A stretch of DNA of 8,491 nt from CAZDIO01 sp964505555. Its GTDB lineage: Bacteria > Bdellovibrionota_C > UBA2361 > SZUA-149 > CAZDIO01. The stretch spans positions 1-8,491 of the forward strand of contig CAZDIO010000144.1 of assembly GCA_964505555.1 (NCBI GenBank), read 5' to 3'. Below, piece after piece: positions 1 through 5,400 of this stretch (within the stretch, counting starts at the first letter, position 1; each line of letters begins with the position of its first letter). The position numbers were made by a program, and so were the translations under genes. The notes under the pieces are model-generated. The model worked only from the letters and a program-made list of their open reading frames with translations. It had not been told where the DNA came from and ran no database searches.

Positions 1-95
1 AGCGAAGCGAAGCAATCTCACCTTACAAATAAGGGTTCGAGATTGCTTCGCTTCGCTCGCAACGACAGGCGTTTTCATTTTGTTAAACGCTCTTA
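1..95. repeat. Dispersed palindromic repeat, copy A (cut by the window edge)
   Basis: Positions 1-19 and 39-57 are perfect inverted arms built on GCGAAGCGAAGCAATCTC and its complement, around a 19-nt loop. They are followed by TCGCAACGACAGGCGTTTT and a tail ending in GCTCTTA at 95. The same unit, including loop and tail, occurs on the opposite strand at 4104-4257, so this is a repeat family and not a chance hairpin. The outer left arm lies outside the window. It ends 7 nt after the tolR stop codon and may act as a 3'-end hairpin for the tolQR transcript, though there is no clear T-run. Confidence 0.85.
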
Positions 96-102
96 AACAA
101 GC

Positions 103-507
103 TTACGTTGGTTCAGTTATTAATCCAACTTTCTCTATCCCTGCCCGGCGAATACTCCCCATAACCGACATCACCTTGCCATATGAAACTGACTTATCAG
201 CCCGAATGAACACCCGTTTATCTTTTCTTTTTCGTAAGATCGCTTGAAGCTTATTGCCGAGATCTTTTACTGCAACGATATTTCCTGATCCGATATAGAC
301 CACTCCTGCCTGGTCCACCGAGACCACCAACTGCTCACCCTCACCTTCAATCGGCGCAATAGTTTCTTGTGGAAGCTCAAGATCGACCCCCTGTTGGAGA
401 ATCGGTGCTGTCACCATAAAGATAATCAGTAGCACCAACATCACATCCACCAGCGGGGTGACGTTTATCTGGGAGATCGTTTCCTGCCCGGAATCTTCAA
501 ATGCCAT
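103..507 (-). CDS. tolR: TolR/ExbD-family biopolymer transport protein
   Basis: This 134-aa inner-membrane protein belongs to the ExbD/TolR family and partners TolQ in the proton-driven motor of the Tol-Pal envelope system. It has a short cytoplasmic N-terminus, then one membrane segment at about residues 17-37 that opens with the family signature NVTPLVDVMLVLLIIFMV. Asp21 in this segment matches the protonatable Asp of TolR and ExbD. The remainder is a periplasmic domain ending in ADKSVSYGKVMSVMG and VGLITEP, close to the TolR C-terminus. The length is normal for the family. The start is the ATG 13 nt after the tolQ stop; a weak AGGA overlaps that stop, which suggests translational coupling. 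ExbD is the alternative name, but the TolQ-like partner and the C-terminus favour TolR. tolA, tolB and pal, if linked, would lie beyond the left edge. Confidence 0.93.
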   Translation of the reverse strand: MAFEDSGQETISQINVTPLVDVMLVLLIIFMVTAPILQQGVDLELPQETIAPIEGEGEQLVVSVDQAGVVYIGSGNIVAVKDLGNKLQAILRKRKDKRVFIRADKSVSYGKVMSVMGSIRRAGIEKVGLITEPT

Positions 508-520
508 TGGAGCTTAGATC

Positions 521-1309
521 CTAGTTAAGAAAGTGTTTGTTGGCGATATTGAGAAACTCGGCACAGAAGACCTCCATGTTTCGAACAAGAACTCGGGTTT
601 GTTGCATAAAATAGTTAAAAGCGATCGCTGCCGGGATCGCCGCAGCAAGCCCGATCGCGGTAGCAACCAGCGCTTCTGAAATTCCTGGGGCAACCGCTTG
701 AATTGAGGAGCTTTTTACATGACTGAGTCCCCGAAACGCATCCATAATCCCCCACACCGTGCCAAACAAGCCAATAAAAGGTGCTGCGGAGGCAGTGGTT
801 GCAAGAAAGTTTGATCCATATTCAAGCCGGGTAAGCTCTTCTGTTTTTGCTCGCTTCAACGCTCGGTCAATGATCTCCATATCATTAAAATCACTTGGTT
901 CATTTCGTACATCACGAGAGCGCACCGTTTGTGTCAGCTCTCGGTACCCCGCGGCAAAAACAGAAGCCACCGGACTGTGATTTAATTTTGAAGTGGCTTC
1001 ATGAATCTGTGCCAAATTTCTACTCCCCCAAAAAATGCTTGAAAATTTTGCGGATTGTTTTTTTGCTCGTCCGATCTGCACCGCTTTTGTAAACACAATC
1101 CCCCAGGTCACAATGGACATTAAGATCAGGAGCGCAAGCACCCCCTTCACCACAGGGCCCGCAGCAAAGATCAGATCGAGCACACTCTCTGGAGGAGCCG
1201 GAGACACCCCCGTCCCTTCAGGTGCAGTAATACCGGGGATGGTATCTTCAACAACGAGATAAAGACCGATCGCTGAAGAGAGAAGCTTTTCAAACATAGG
1301 GAGGAACAT
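521..1309 (-). CDS. tolQ: TolQ/ExbB/MotA-family proton channel protein
   Basis: This 262-aa polytopic inner-membrane protein is the TolQ subunit that forms the proton-conducting stator with TolR. Membrane segments are visible at about residues 52-73, 168-188 and 209-232, with a cytoplasmic loop between the first and second. The C-terminal half carries the family core, LATTASAAPFIGLFGTVWGI at 169-188 and AVAPGISEALVATAIGL at 205-221. Thr184 and Thr217 have the spacing of the two conserved channel threonines of TolQ. It is somewhat longer than typical TolQ because of about 45 extra N-terminal residues that include a Pro/Gly-rich stretch. The start is uncertain: ATG at 1309 has only a weak AAAGG about 10 nt upstream, and an in-frame ATG at 1297 is possible. 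It is the first gene of the visible tolQ-tolR operon and is transcribed divergently from gap. Confidence 0.93.
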   Translation of the reverse strand: MFLPMFEKLLSSAIGLYLVVEDTIPGITAPEGTGVSPAPPESVLDLIFAAGPVVKGVLALLILMSIVTWGIVFTKAVQIGRAKKQSAKFSSIFWGSRNLAQIHEATSKLNHSPVASVFAAGYRELTQTVRSRDVRNEPSDFNDMEIIDRALKRAKTEELTRLEYGSNFLATTASAAPFIGLFGTVWGIMDAFRGLSHVKSSSIQAVAPGISEALVATAIGLAAAIPAAIAFNYFMQQTRVLVRNMEVFCAEFLNIANKHFLN

Positions 1310-1325
1310 AGAGAAGATGCCTTTC

Positions 1326-1334
1326 TGATATAAT
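1326..1334 (+). promoter_or_regulatory. Candidate extended -10 promoter upstream of gap
   Basis: TGATATAAT is a perfect extended -10 motif (TGnTATAAT) on the plus strand. No good -35 lies 16-18 nt upstream, which is normal for extended -10 promoters. It would give a leader of about 140 nt for gap. It lies just upstream of the divergent tolQ start, so polymerase bound here could also interfere with tolQ. Inference from motif only. Confidence 0.35.
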
Positions 1335-1430
1335 AACTAAACTTGACTTACTTCCTAGGCTATTGTAATCCTCGCGCCGAATATGGTAACGACACTGACA
1401 ATAACCACGCTAGGGTCGGTAACAGCTGAA

Positions 1431-1436
1431 TATACT
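1431..1436 (+). promoter_or_regulatory. Candidate -10 box proximal to gap
   Basis: TATACT, one mismatch from the sigma-70 consensus, lies 45 nt upstream of the gap ATG and would give a leader of about 40 nt. No convincing -35 stands at the right spacing. It is an alternative or second promoter to the one at 1326-1334. Confidence 0.35.
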
Positions 1437-1481
1437 AGCGCGAAGTTATGAAGTTTTTCGTATCTGAACAAGGAGTAAAAT

Positions 1482-2480
1482 ATGCCTATTAAGTTTGCAA
1501 TCAATGGCTTTGGACGAATTGGACGAAATATCGTTCGTGCTGGGATTGAGAGGAAGGGACTTGAACTTGTAGCAGTTAATGACCTTACTGATGCAAAAAC
1601 CTTGGCCCACCTCCTTAAATACGATTCTGTTCATGGCACCTTCCCCGGTGAGGTTACCTCTACCGATTCCATGTTAGTAGCGAATGGAAAAAAAATTCAG
1701 GTCTTAGCAGAAAAAGATCCCGGAAAACTTCCCTGGAAGCAGCTTGGGGTAGATATCGTTCTTGAGTGCACCGGGTTCTTTACCGCACGAGAAAAAGCAG
1801 CACTTCACCTTCAAGCGGGTGCAAAAAAAGTAATCATCTCTGCCCCCTCTCCGGATCCCGATATTACGTTGGTGTATGGAGTAAATCACAAGAAATATAA
1901 CAAAAACGAACACCATATTATTTCAAACGGTTCCTGCACCACAAACTGTCTTGCACCCCTTGCAAAGATAATTTTAGAAAACTTCGGAATCGTTTCCGGG
2001 ATGATGACCACGGTTCATTCCTATACAAACGATCAAAACATTCTAGACCTCCCGCACAAAGACCTTCGACGTGCTCGAGCGGCTGCCCTCTCAATGATCC
2101 CCACAAGCACCGGGGCAGCAAAAGCGATGTCGCTTGTTATTCCTGAATTGAAGGGAAAACTTGATGGCCTTGCGATACGAGTTCCAACACCAAATGTTTC
2201 CCTCGTTGATTTTGTCTGCGTGGTTGAACGTGACGTTACCGTGCAAGATGTTAATCAAGCTATTATTCGAGCTGCTGAGGGGCCACTTCAGGGGGTGCTG
2301 ACGGTATCTCATGAACCCCTTGTAAGCTGCGATTTTAATGGCTCCCCTGCATCATCCACCGTGGATCTTCCCTCGACGATGGTGACTGCAAACAGAATGG
2401 TAAAGGTGCTCTCTTGGTATGATAACGAGATGGGGTTTTCATACCGGATGAACGACATCATGGAAACAGTTCTCTCCTAA
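1482..2480 (+). CDS. gap: Glyceraldehyde-3-phosphate dehydrogenase, type I
   Basis: This 332-aa enzyme, of full family length, oxidises glyceraldehyde 3-phosphate to 1,3-bisphosphoglycerate in glycolysis, working as a cytosolic homotetramer. The Rossmann motif INGFGRIGR is at residues 7-15, and Asp34 at the end of the second strand suggests NAD preference. The active-site motif SNGSCTTNC includes catalytic Cys152, and His179 in TTVHSYT is its partner. DLPHKDLRRARAAA, STGAAKA, RVPTPNVS and the C-terminal WYDNEMGFSYR are all intact. The ATG has a strong AAGGAG (1470-1475) six bases upstream, so the start is secure. It is followed 19 nt later by tpiA, without the phosphoglycerate kinase gene that often sits between them. 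Confidence 0.98.
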   Translation: MPIKFAINGFGRIGRNIVRAGIERKGLELVAVNDLTDAKTLAHLLKYDSVHGTFPGEVTSTDSMLVANGKKIQVLAEKDPGKLPWKQLGVDIVLECTGFFTAREKAALHLQAGAKKVIISAPSPDPDITLVYGVNHKKYNKNEHHIISNGSCTTNCLAPLAKIILENFGIVSGMMTTVHSYTNDQNILDLPHKDLRRARAAALSMIPTSTGAAKAMSLVIPELKGKLDGLAIRVPTPNVSLVDFVCVVERDVTVQDVNQAIIRAAEGPLQGVLTVSHEPLVSCDFNGSPASSTVDLPSTMVTANRMVKVLSWYDNEMGFSYRMNDIMETVLS

Positions 2481-2499
2481 CCAAAACACCACAATCTCT

Positions 2500-3267
2500 A
2501 TGTTTATTGCAAATTGGAAGATGAATAAGACTCAGAGTGAAGCGCGTGCTTTCTGTGAGGCGTTTTTAAAGATCTTTACCCCTTCGCCGAATGGCACCGT
2601 GGATGTGGGGATTGCCCCTCCTTATACGGCGATTGAAACGGCAAAAAAATCTCTTGGAAATACTCCTGGGATAGATATCGGAGCACAAAATGTGCACTGG
2701 CTTTCTGCCGGAGCTCAAACCGGGGAGATCTCTGCTCCTATGTTAAAAGAGATCGGCGTCTCATTTGTAATTATCGGTCACTCCGAGCGGAGACAGTATT
2801 ACGGAGAATCTTCGAAGTTTGTTGCGGCACGCGCGCTCAATGCCATTAAACACGGCCTTCATGTCATCGCCTGTATTGGAGAGAGTGCTGCGGATTTTGA
2901 ACGTGGTGTTACCCGTGAGGTTGTCTATGAACAGCTTGTCACCTCACTTGAAGGATTAAAACCACAGCATACCTCGCAGTTAACGATAGCCTATGAGCCG
3001 GTTTGGGCGGTGGGAACTGGGCATGCAGCAACTCCGGAAATTATTGCAAAGGTGCACACCCAGATACATGATATTCTCTCGCAGCTTTTTGGTAAGGAGG
3101 AGGGAAAAAGCCTTCCGATTATTTATGGCGGGTCGACAACTCCTGACAATATTTATGAGATTATGTGCCAGGAACATGTAAGCGGTGCGCTTGTTGGTGG
3201 AGCGAGCCTAGATCCCCAAACTTTTAACCGCTTAATTCTCAATGGAAGAAAGGCAAAAAGCGGTTAA
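2500..3267 (+). CDS. tpiA: Triosephosphate isomerase
   Basis: This 255-aa TIM-barrel enzyme interconverts dihydroxyacetone phosphate and glyceraldehyde 3-phosphate, and works as a cytosolic dimer. The active-site residues are present: Lys7 in NWKMN, His94 in GHSERR and Glu166 in AYEPVWAVGTG. The C-terminal phosphate-binding motifs YGGS (209-212) and LVGGASL (231-237) are also intact. The N-terminus begins only four residues before NWKMN, slightly shorter than many homologues, but no upstream in-frame ATG, GTG or TTG exists between the gap stop and this ATG. No Shine-Dalgarno sequence is visible in the 19-nt gap after gap, so translation probably depends on ribosomes arriving from gap or on a leaderless-like mode. 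It is probably co-transcribed with gap. Confidence 0.97.
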   Translation: MFIANWKMNKTQSEARAFCEAFLKIFTPSPNGTVDVGIAPPYTAIETAKKSLGNTPGIDIGAQNVHWLSAGAQTGEISAPMLKEIGVSFVIIGHSERRQYYGESSKFVAARALNAIKHGLHVIACIGESAADFERGVTREVVYEQLVTSLEGLKPQHTSQLTIAYEPVWAVGTGHAATPEIIAKVHTQIHDILSQLFGKEEGKSLPIIYGGSTTPDNIYEIMCQEHVSGALVGGASLDPQTFNRLILNGRKAKSG

Positions 3268-3380
3268 AGCTGACTTGTCGTTAAAAACTTGCTAAAGCCT
3301 ATTTTCTGTTACAGAACCGTTACTCTTAATGATGTTTTTTTAACACTAACTTTTTAATTACACCGCTTGGAGAGTCTCCT

Positions 3381-3851
3381 TTGCTTGAAACATTTATAAC
3401 AATTATTCATGTCGTTACCTGTATCATCCTTGTCCTTCTTGTTCTTCTTCAACAAGGAAAGGGCGCTGATGCTGGAGCTGCCTTTGGTGGCGGAAGTCAA
3501 ACCCTCTTTGGTGCTAGTGGTGCAGATAATCTCCTAACAAAAATCACAACGGGATGTGCAGCGCTGTTTATGATTACCTCGGTGCTCCTGACCGTACGGG
3601 CGAGTAAGCCTGGTATTCCGGGAGGAGAACTCATGGAAGGCTTACCAACGAAGGCGAGCACGAGCGCCGCAGCAAAAACACCTGCTGCGCCAGTTACCTC
3701 AGATGAAACTGCTCCGAGTGCACCAGCAAACGACTCTGCTGCAACAAATAATACAACATCTCCAGCTACTTCCTCAGGCGAAGCCGTAACCGGTACACAG
3801 AACCCACCTCCAACCGAGACAGGTTCTCAACCGACACCTTCTTCGCCATAA
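3381..3851 (+). CDS. secG: Protein-export membrane protein SecG
   Basis: This 156-aa protein is the small SecG subunit of the SecYEG translocon, which assists SecA-driven protein export across the inner membrane. Two membrane segments are visible, at about residues 4-24 and 52-72. Between them is the family core LLQQGKGADAGAAFGGGSQ with TLFGASGADN. After residue 75 comes a low-complexity tail of about 80 residues rich in Ala, Thr, Pro and Ser; SecG proteins are often only 70-110 aa, so the tail is an extension. The start is TTG at 3381, supported by GGAGAG (3369-3374) six bases upstream and by the first membrane segment beginning directly afterwards. It lies 113 nt after tpiA and 14 nt before tRNA-Leu. 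Confidence 0.93.
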   Translation: MLETFITIIHVVTCIILVLLVLLQQGKGADAGAAFGGGSQTLFGASGADNLLTKITTGCAALFMITSVLLTVRASKPGIPGGELMEGLPTKASTSAAAKTPAAPVTSDETAPSAPANDSAATNNTTSPATSSGEAVTGTQNPPPTETGSQPTPSSP

Positions 3852-3865
3852 TCAAGGAACTATCT

Positions 3866-3949
3866 GCCCTGGTGCTGGAATTGGTAGACAGACATGGTTG
3901 AGGGCCATGCGCGAGCAATCGCATGGGAGTTCGAGTCTCCCCCAGGGCA
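3866..3949 (+). tRNA. tRNA-Leu (anticodon GAG)
   Basis: This 84-nt class II tRNA folds fully. The acceptor stem is GCCCTGG (3866-3872) with CCAGGGC (3942-3948), plus discriminator A at 3949, typical of tRNA-Leu. The D-loop contains AATTGGTAGAC. The anticodon stem is CATGG/CCATG with loop TTGAGGG, giving anticodon GAG at 3900-3902. A long variable arm (3910-3924) holds GCGA/TCGC. The T arm is GGGAG-TTCGAGT-CTCCC. The 3' CCA is not encoded. It reads CUC and CUU codons. It lies just after secG, the arrangement of secG-leuU in E. coli, where leuU is also tRNA-Leu(GAG). Confidence 0.97.
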
Positions 3950-3950
3950 T

Positions 3951-4077
3951 ACCTAAACGTTCAGATTTAGCCGAACTCTTCGTTGCGGAAAATTGCTCCG
4001 GTGCTCATGTGCAGGAAGCACATTCCGCTCCTCACAATTTCCGCGCCTCGATTTCGGCTAAATCTGAACGTTTAGGT
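3951..4077. repeat. 127-bp nested palindromic element abutting tRNA-Leu
   Basis: The outer arms 3951-3974 and 4054-4077 are a perfect 24-bp inverted repeat. Inside, GCGGAAAATTG (3985-3995) pairs with CAATTTCCGC (4035-4044) with a one-base bulge. The innermost ATGTGC (4007-4012) and GCACAT (4018-4023) close an AGGAA loop. The two sides of the internal loop, TCCGGTGCTC (3997-4006) and TCCGCTCCTC (4024-4033), are near-identical direct copies. The core 3992-4068 recurs at 5110-5186 with two mismatches. No T-run follows. It could be a MITE-like element or a structured RNA in the 3' tail of the secG-tRNA transcript. An open frame crosses it on the plus strand, but I judge it noncoding. Confidence 0.85.
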
Positions 4078-4103
4078 GAGCTGGGTGGGGCAATTTAAGA
4101 CTA

Positions 4104-4257
4104 AGAGCCTCTAACAAAATAAAAACGCCTGTCGTTGCGAGCGAAGCGAAGCAATCTCGAACCCTCATTTATAGTATGAGATTGCTTCGCTTCGCCCGGC
4201 GGCCGGGCCTCCCGGCTCGCAACGACAGGGATGGAACGCCATTTTGTTAGAGGCTCT
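4104..4257. repeat. Dispersed palindromic repeat, copy B (complete, inverted relative to copy A)
   Basis: Three nested perfect arm pairs are visible. The outer pair is AGAGCCTCTAACAAAAT (4104-4120) with its complement at 4241-4257. The middle pair is CCTGTCGTTGCGAG (4128-4141) with 4216-4229. The inner pair is GCGAAGCGAAGCAATCTC (4141-4158) with 4178-4195. The reverse complement matches copy A at 1-95 through arms, loop and tail. Copy B also carries an extra GC-rich 20-mer at 4196-4215, between the inner and middle right arms, that copy A lacks. The complete structure resembles a small non-autonomous mobile element or a REP-like palindrome. Confidence 0.88.
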
Positions 4258-4372
4258 AAGCCAATACTTTAAAAGTATCTGGCACCGTTGGTTGAGGCAT
4301 AATCTAAAAGGATGCTTGAGCTTTAGTAACGGGCCGTGGTCTTTATCTTTTTTGTCATATAGTAGAAGCGTG
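4258..4372. other. Noncoding spacer, nothing recognised
   Basis: This is the first part of the 300-bp noncoding stretch between repeat copy B and the orphan gene. I see no coding region, tRNA or clear promoter here. The two hairpins that follow are listed separately. Confidence 0.5.
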
Positions 4373-4421
4373 GGACTGTTTTCAGTTGAATGCATTTTAT
4401 TCAATTGAGAAACAACAGTCC
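4373..4421. repeat. Imperfect long hairpin 1
   Basis: GGACTGTTTTCAGTTGAAT (4373-4391) pairs imperfectly with the stretch at 4399-4421 that ends AACAGTCC, around a 7-nt loop GCATTTT. The stem has a few mismatches and a small bulge. Only a short GGTTTTAT follows on the plus strand, so a terminator is possible but weak. It could also be a structured RNA or a remnant of a small mobile element. Confidence 0.5.
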
Positions 4422-4450
4422 GTTAAGGTTTTATCGCCCTGATGCAGGTG

Positions 4451-4499
4451 CGAACACGATTGAAAGAAATATAACAGGAATCTCTTTGAATCGTGTTCG
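4451..4499. repeat. Inverted repeat upstream of the orphan gene
   Basis: CGAACACGATTGAAAGA (4451-4467) and TCTTTGAATCGTGTTCG (4483-4499) are 17-nt arms with one mismatch and a 15-nt loop. The element ends 67 nt before the ATG of the 110-aa gene. It could be an operator, a leader-RNA hairpin or the end of an upstream transcript. No T-run follows it. Confidence 0.6.
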
Positions 4500-4565
4500 T
4501 TACTATAAAACGTGAATTTGTCCCGCCCGGGCAAGTTTCGATGGCATAGGGCTTGGAGGATTTCG

Positions 4566-4898
4566 ATGAGCTGGTTGAATGGAGATGTAGATCCGAACTG
4601 CGGAACCATGGAGGATTCAGACCTCTTTCGGTATTGCACCGAAGGACGAGAAGATGCGGATGATTATGGTCCGCACGAACCGCATCTACCGTTTACAAAG
4701 TGGCGGAACCTTCACGGAGATGGGATCCGACGCCTTATCTTCGAGAAGGGCTTTACCCACGAACAGGTAATGGCAGCTTTCGATGGCGATGTGCCTGAAA
4801 CATGGCTCTTCTCGGTCATGGATGAGCTGAACTGCGGAACTCAGTTGATTCACAATCAAGTAGTTCGTGAAGCTGGAACGCCACTCTCAGCTGCGTAG
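4566..4898 (+). CDS. Hypothetical acidic 110-aa protein
   Basis: I do not recognise this protein. The ATG at 4566 is chosen because GGAGGA (4555-4560) sits five bases upstream, an ideal ribosome site; an in-frame GTG at 4512 has no such support. The product is soluble, with no signal peptide or membrane segment. The N-terminal 45 residues are acidic and polar, with several Asp/Glu and two Cys. The middle, about residues 46-88, contains WRNLHGDGIRRLIFEKGFTH and EQVMAAFDGDVPETW and looks helical. The tetrapeptide NCGT occurs twice, at residues 11-14 and 89-92, encoded by the same 12-mer GAACTGCGGAAC. The gene is followed by a terminator-like hairpin and stands alone among repeats. The ribosome site, terminator and coding-like composition make a real gene likely; its function is unknown. 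Confidence 0.75.
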   Translation: MSWLNGDVDPNCGTMEDSDLFRYCTEGREDADDYGPHEPHLPFTKWRNLHGDGIRRLIFEKGFTHEQVMAAFDGDVPETWLFSVMDELNCGTQLIHNQVVREAGTPLSAA

Positions 4899-4937
4899 GC
4901 AGGGTAGGCATCAACTATCAAATACGAGGGTCAACCT

Positions 4938-4973
4938 GAGGCGGGAGTCGACCACAAGGTCTTCTCCCGCCTC
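4938..4973 (+). terminator. Terminator-like hairpin after the orphan gene
   Basis: GAGGCGGGAG (4938-4947) pairs perfectly with CTCCCGCCTC (4964-4973). The stem continues after two mismatches with GACC/GGTC around an ACAA loop. It lies 39 nt after the stop codon. The tail GTTGGAAAATAGG is not T-rich, so intrinsic termination is likely but not certain; it may instead protect the 3' end. Confidence 0.6.
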
Positions 4974-5109
4974 GTTGGAAAATAGGTCTGTTGTTTCTTT
5001 AAATCACGACTCATCCGTTGAAACTATTAAACAATGCCCCTCTTAATAGTGCCCGATACGAATGGCATTAAGATAAGCCATAACCAGAAGCAATCACAAA
5101 GTTTTTTAT
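4974..5109. other. Noncoding spacer, nothing recognised
   Basis: This is the first part of the noncoding stretch between the orphan gene's hairpin and the M20 peptidase gene. No gene or clear signal is seen. An open frame starting at 5034 runs through the following repeats, but it has no ribosome site and I do not accept it. Confidence 0.5.
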
Positions 5110-5186
5110 ATTGCTCCGGTGCTCATGTGCAGGAAGCACATTCCGCTCCTCGCAATTTCTGCGCCTCGATTTCGGCTAAATCTGAA
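5110..5186. repeat. Second copy of the tRNA-adjacent repeat core
   Basis: This 77-nt segment matches 3992-4068 at 75 positions, in the same orientation. It keeps the ATGTGC-AGGAA-GCACAT hairpin, the ATTGC/GCAAT stem and the right outer arm TCGGCTAAATCTGAA, but lacks the left outer arm. It is therefore a 5'-truncated copy. Both differences from the first copy would change amino acids in the shared open frame, which argues against a protein role. Confidence 0.88.
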
Positions 5187-5235
5187 GCTTTATGCAAGTT
5201 CGGGTTAGATTTGTTCAAATCTTTTGTTTCGGGAG

Positions 5236-5269
5236 ATTGTTCTGGTGCACATTCCGGGTCTTCGATTTT
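5236..5269. repeat. Degenerate third copy of the repeat core
   Basis: ATTGTTCTGGTGC followed by ACATTCCGGGTCTTCGATTT resembles the second copy with the central hairpin and several bases deleted. It lies 50 nt after that copy in the same orientation. Between the two is a perfect AGATTTG-TT-CAAATCT palindrome at 5207-5222. Similarity is by eye and partial. Confidence 0.4.
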
Positions 5270-5305
5270 GAGCAACTTCGAAGGGAAAAGCAAAATAAAA
5301 GAATA

Positions 5306-5344
5306 GGCGGCAAACACCGAGAACGTTCTCTGGTGGTTGCCGCC
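5306..5344 (-). terminator. Rho-independent terminator of the M20 peptidase gene
   Basis: GGCGGCAA (5306-5313) pairs with TTGCCGCC (5337-5344). CACC/GGTG and GAGA/TCTC continue the stem around an ACGT loop, with one mismatch and one bulge. On the minus strand it is followed by TATTCTTTTATTTTGCTTTT (5286-5305), a good T-rich tail. It starts 56 nt after the peptidase stop. A further palindrome, TTCTACA-GA-TGTAGAA at 5358-5373, lies between the stop and this hairpin. Confidence 0.75.
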
Positions 5345-5400
5345 AATACGAATGAAATTCTACAGATGTAGAAAGGAACAGCAATCCACCACCAAAACCC

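Noticed and set aside
3925..3949. Phage or island attachment site at the tRNA-Leu 3' end
   Set aside because: I found no second copy of the tRNA 3' end in the window and no integrase gene.
3898..4098. Open frame of 66 codons across the tRNA and palindromic element
   Set aside because: It begins inside the tRNA and is created by the repeat; the two differences between repeat copies both change amino acids, and no ribosome site is present.
4054..4100. Rho-independent terminator made by the 24-bp arm after the tRNA
   Set aside because: The loop is nearly 80 nt and no T-run follows, so the structure does not fit an intrinsic terminator.
4512..4565. GTG start giving the orphan protein 18 extra residues
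   Set aside because: The ATG at 4566 has GGAGGA at ideal spacing, and the extra residues are basic and unlike the rest of the protein.
5110..5269. CRISPR array
   Set aside because: The copies are few, of unequal length, and have no regular spacers or nearby cas genes.
5034..5306. 90-codon open frame over the second and third repeat copies, and an opposite-strand frame at 5123-5317
   Set aside because: Both follow the repeat sequence with no ribosome site; open frames on both strands of a palindromic repeat are expected by chance.
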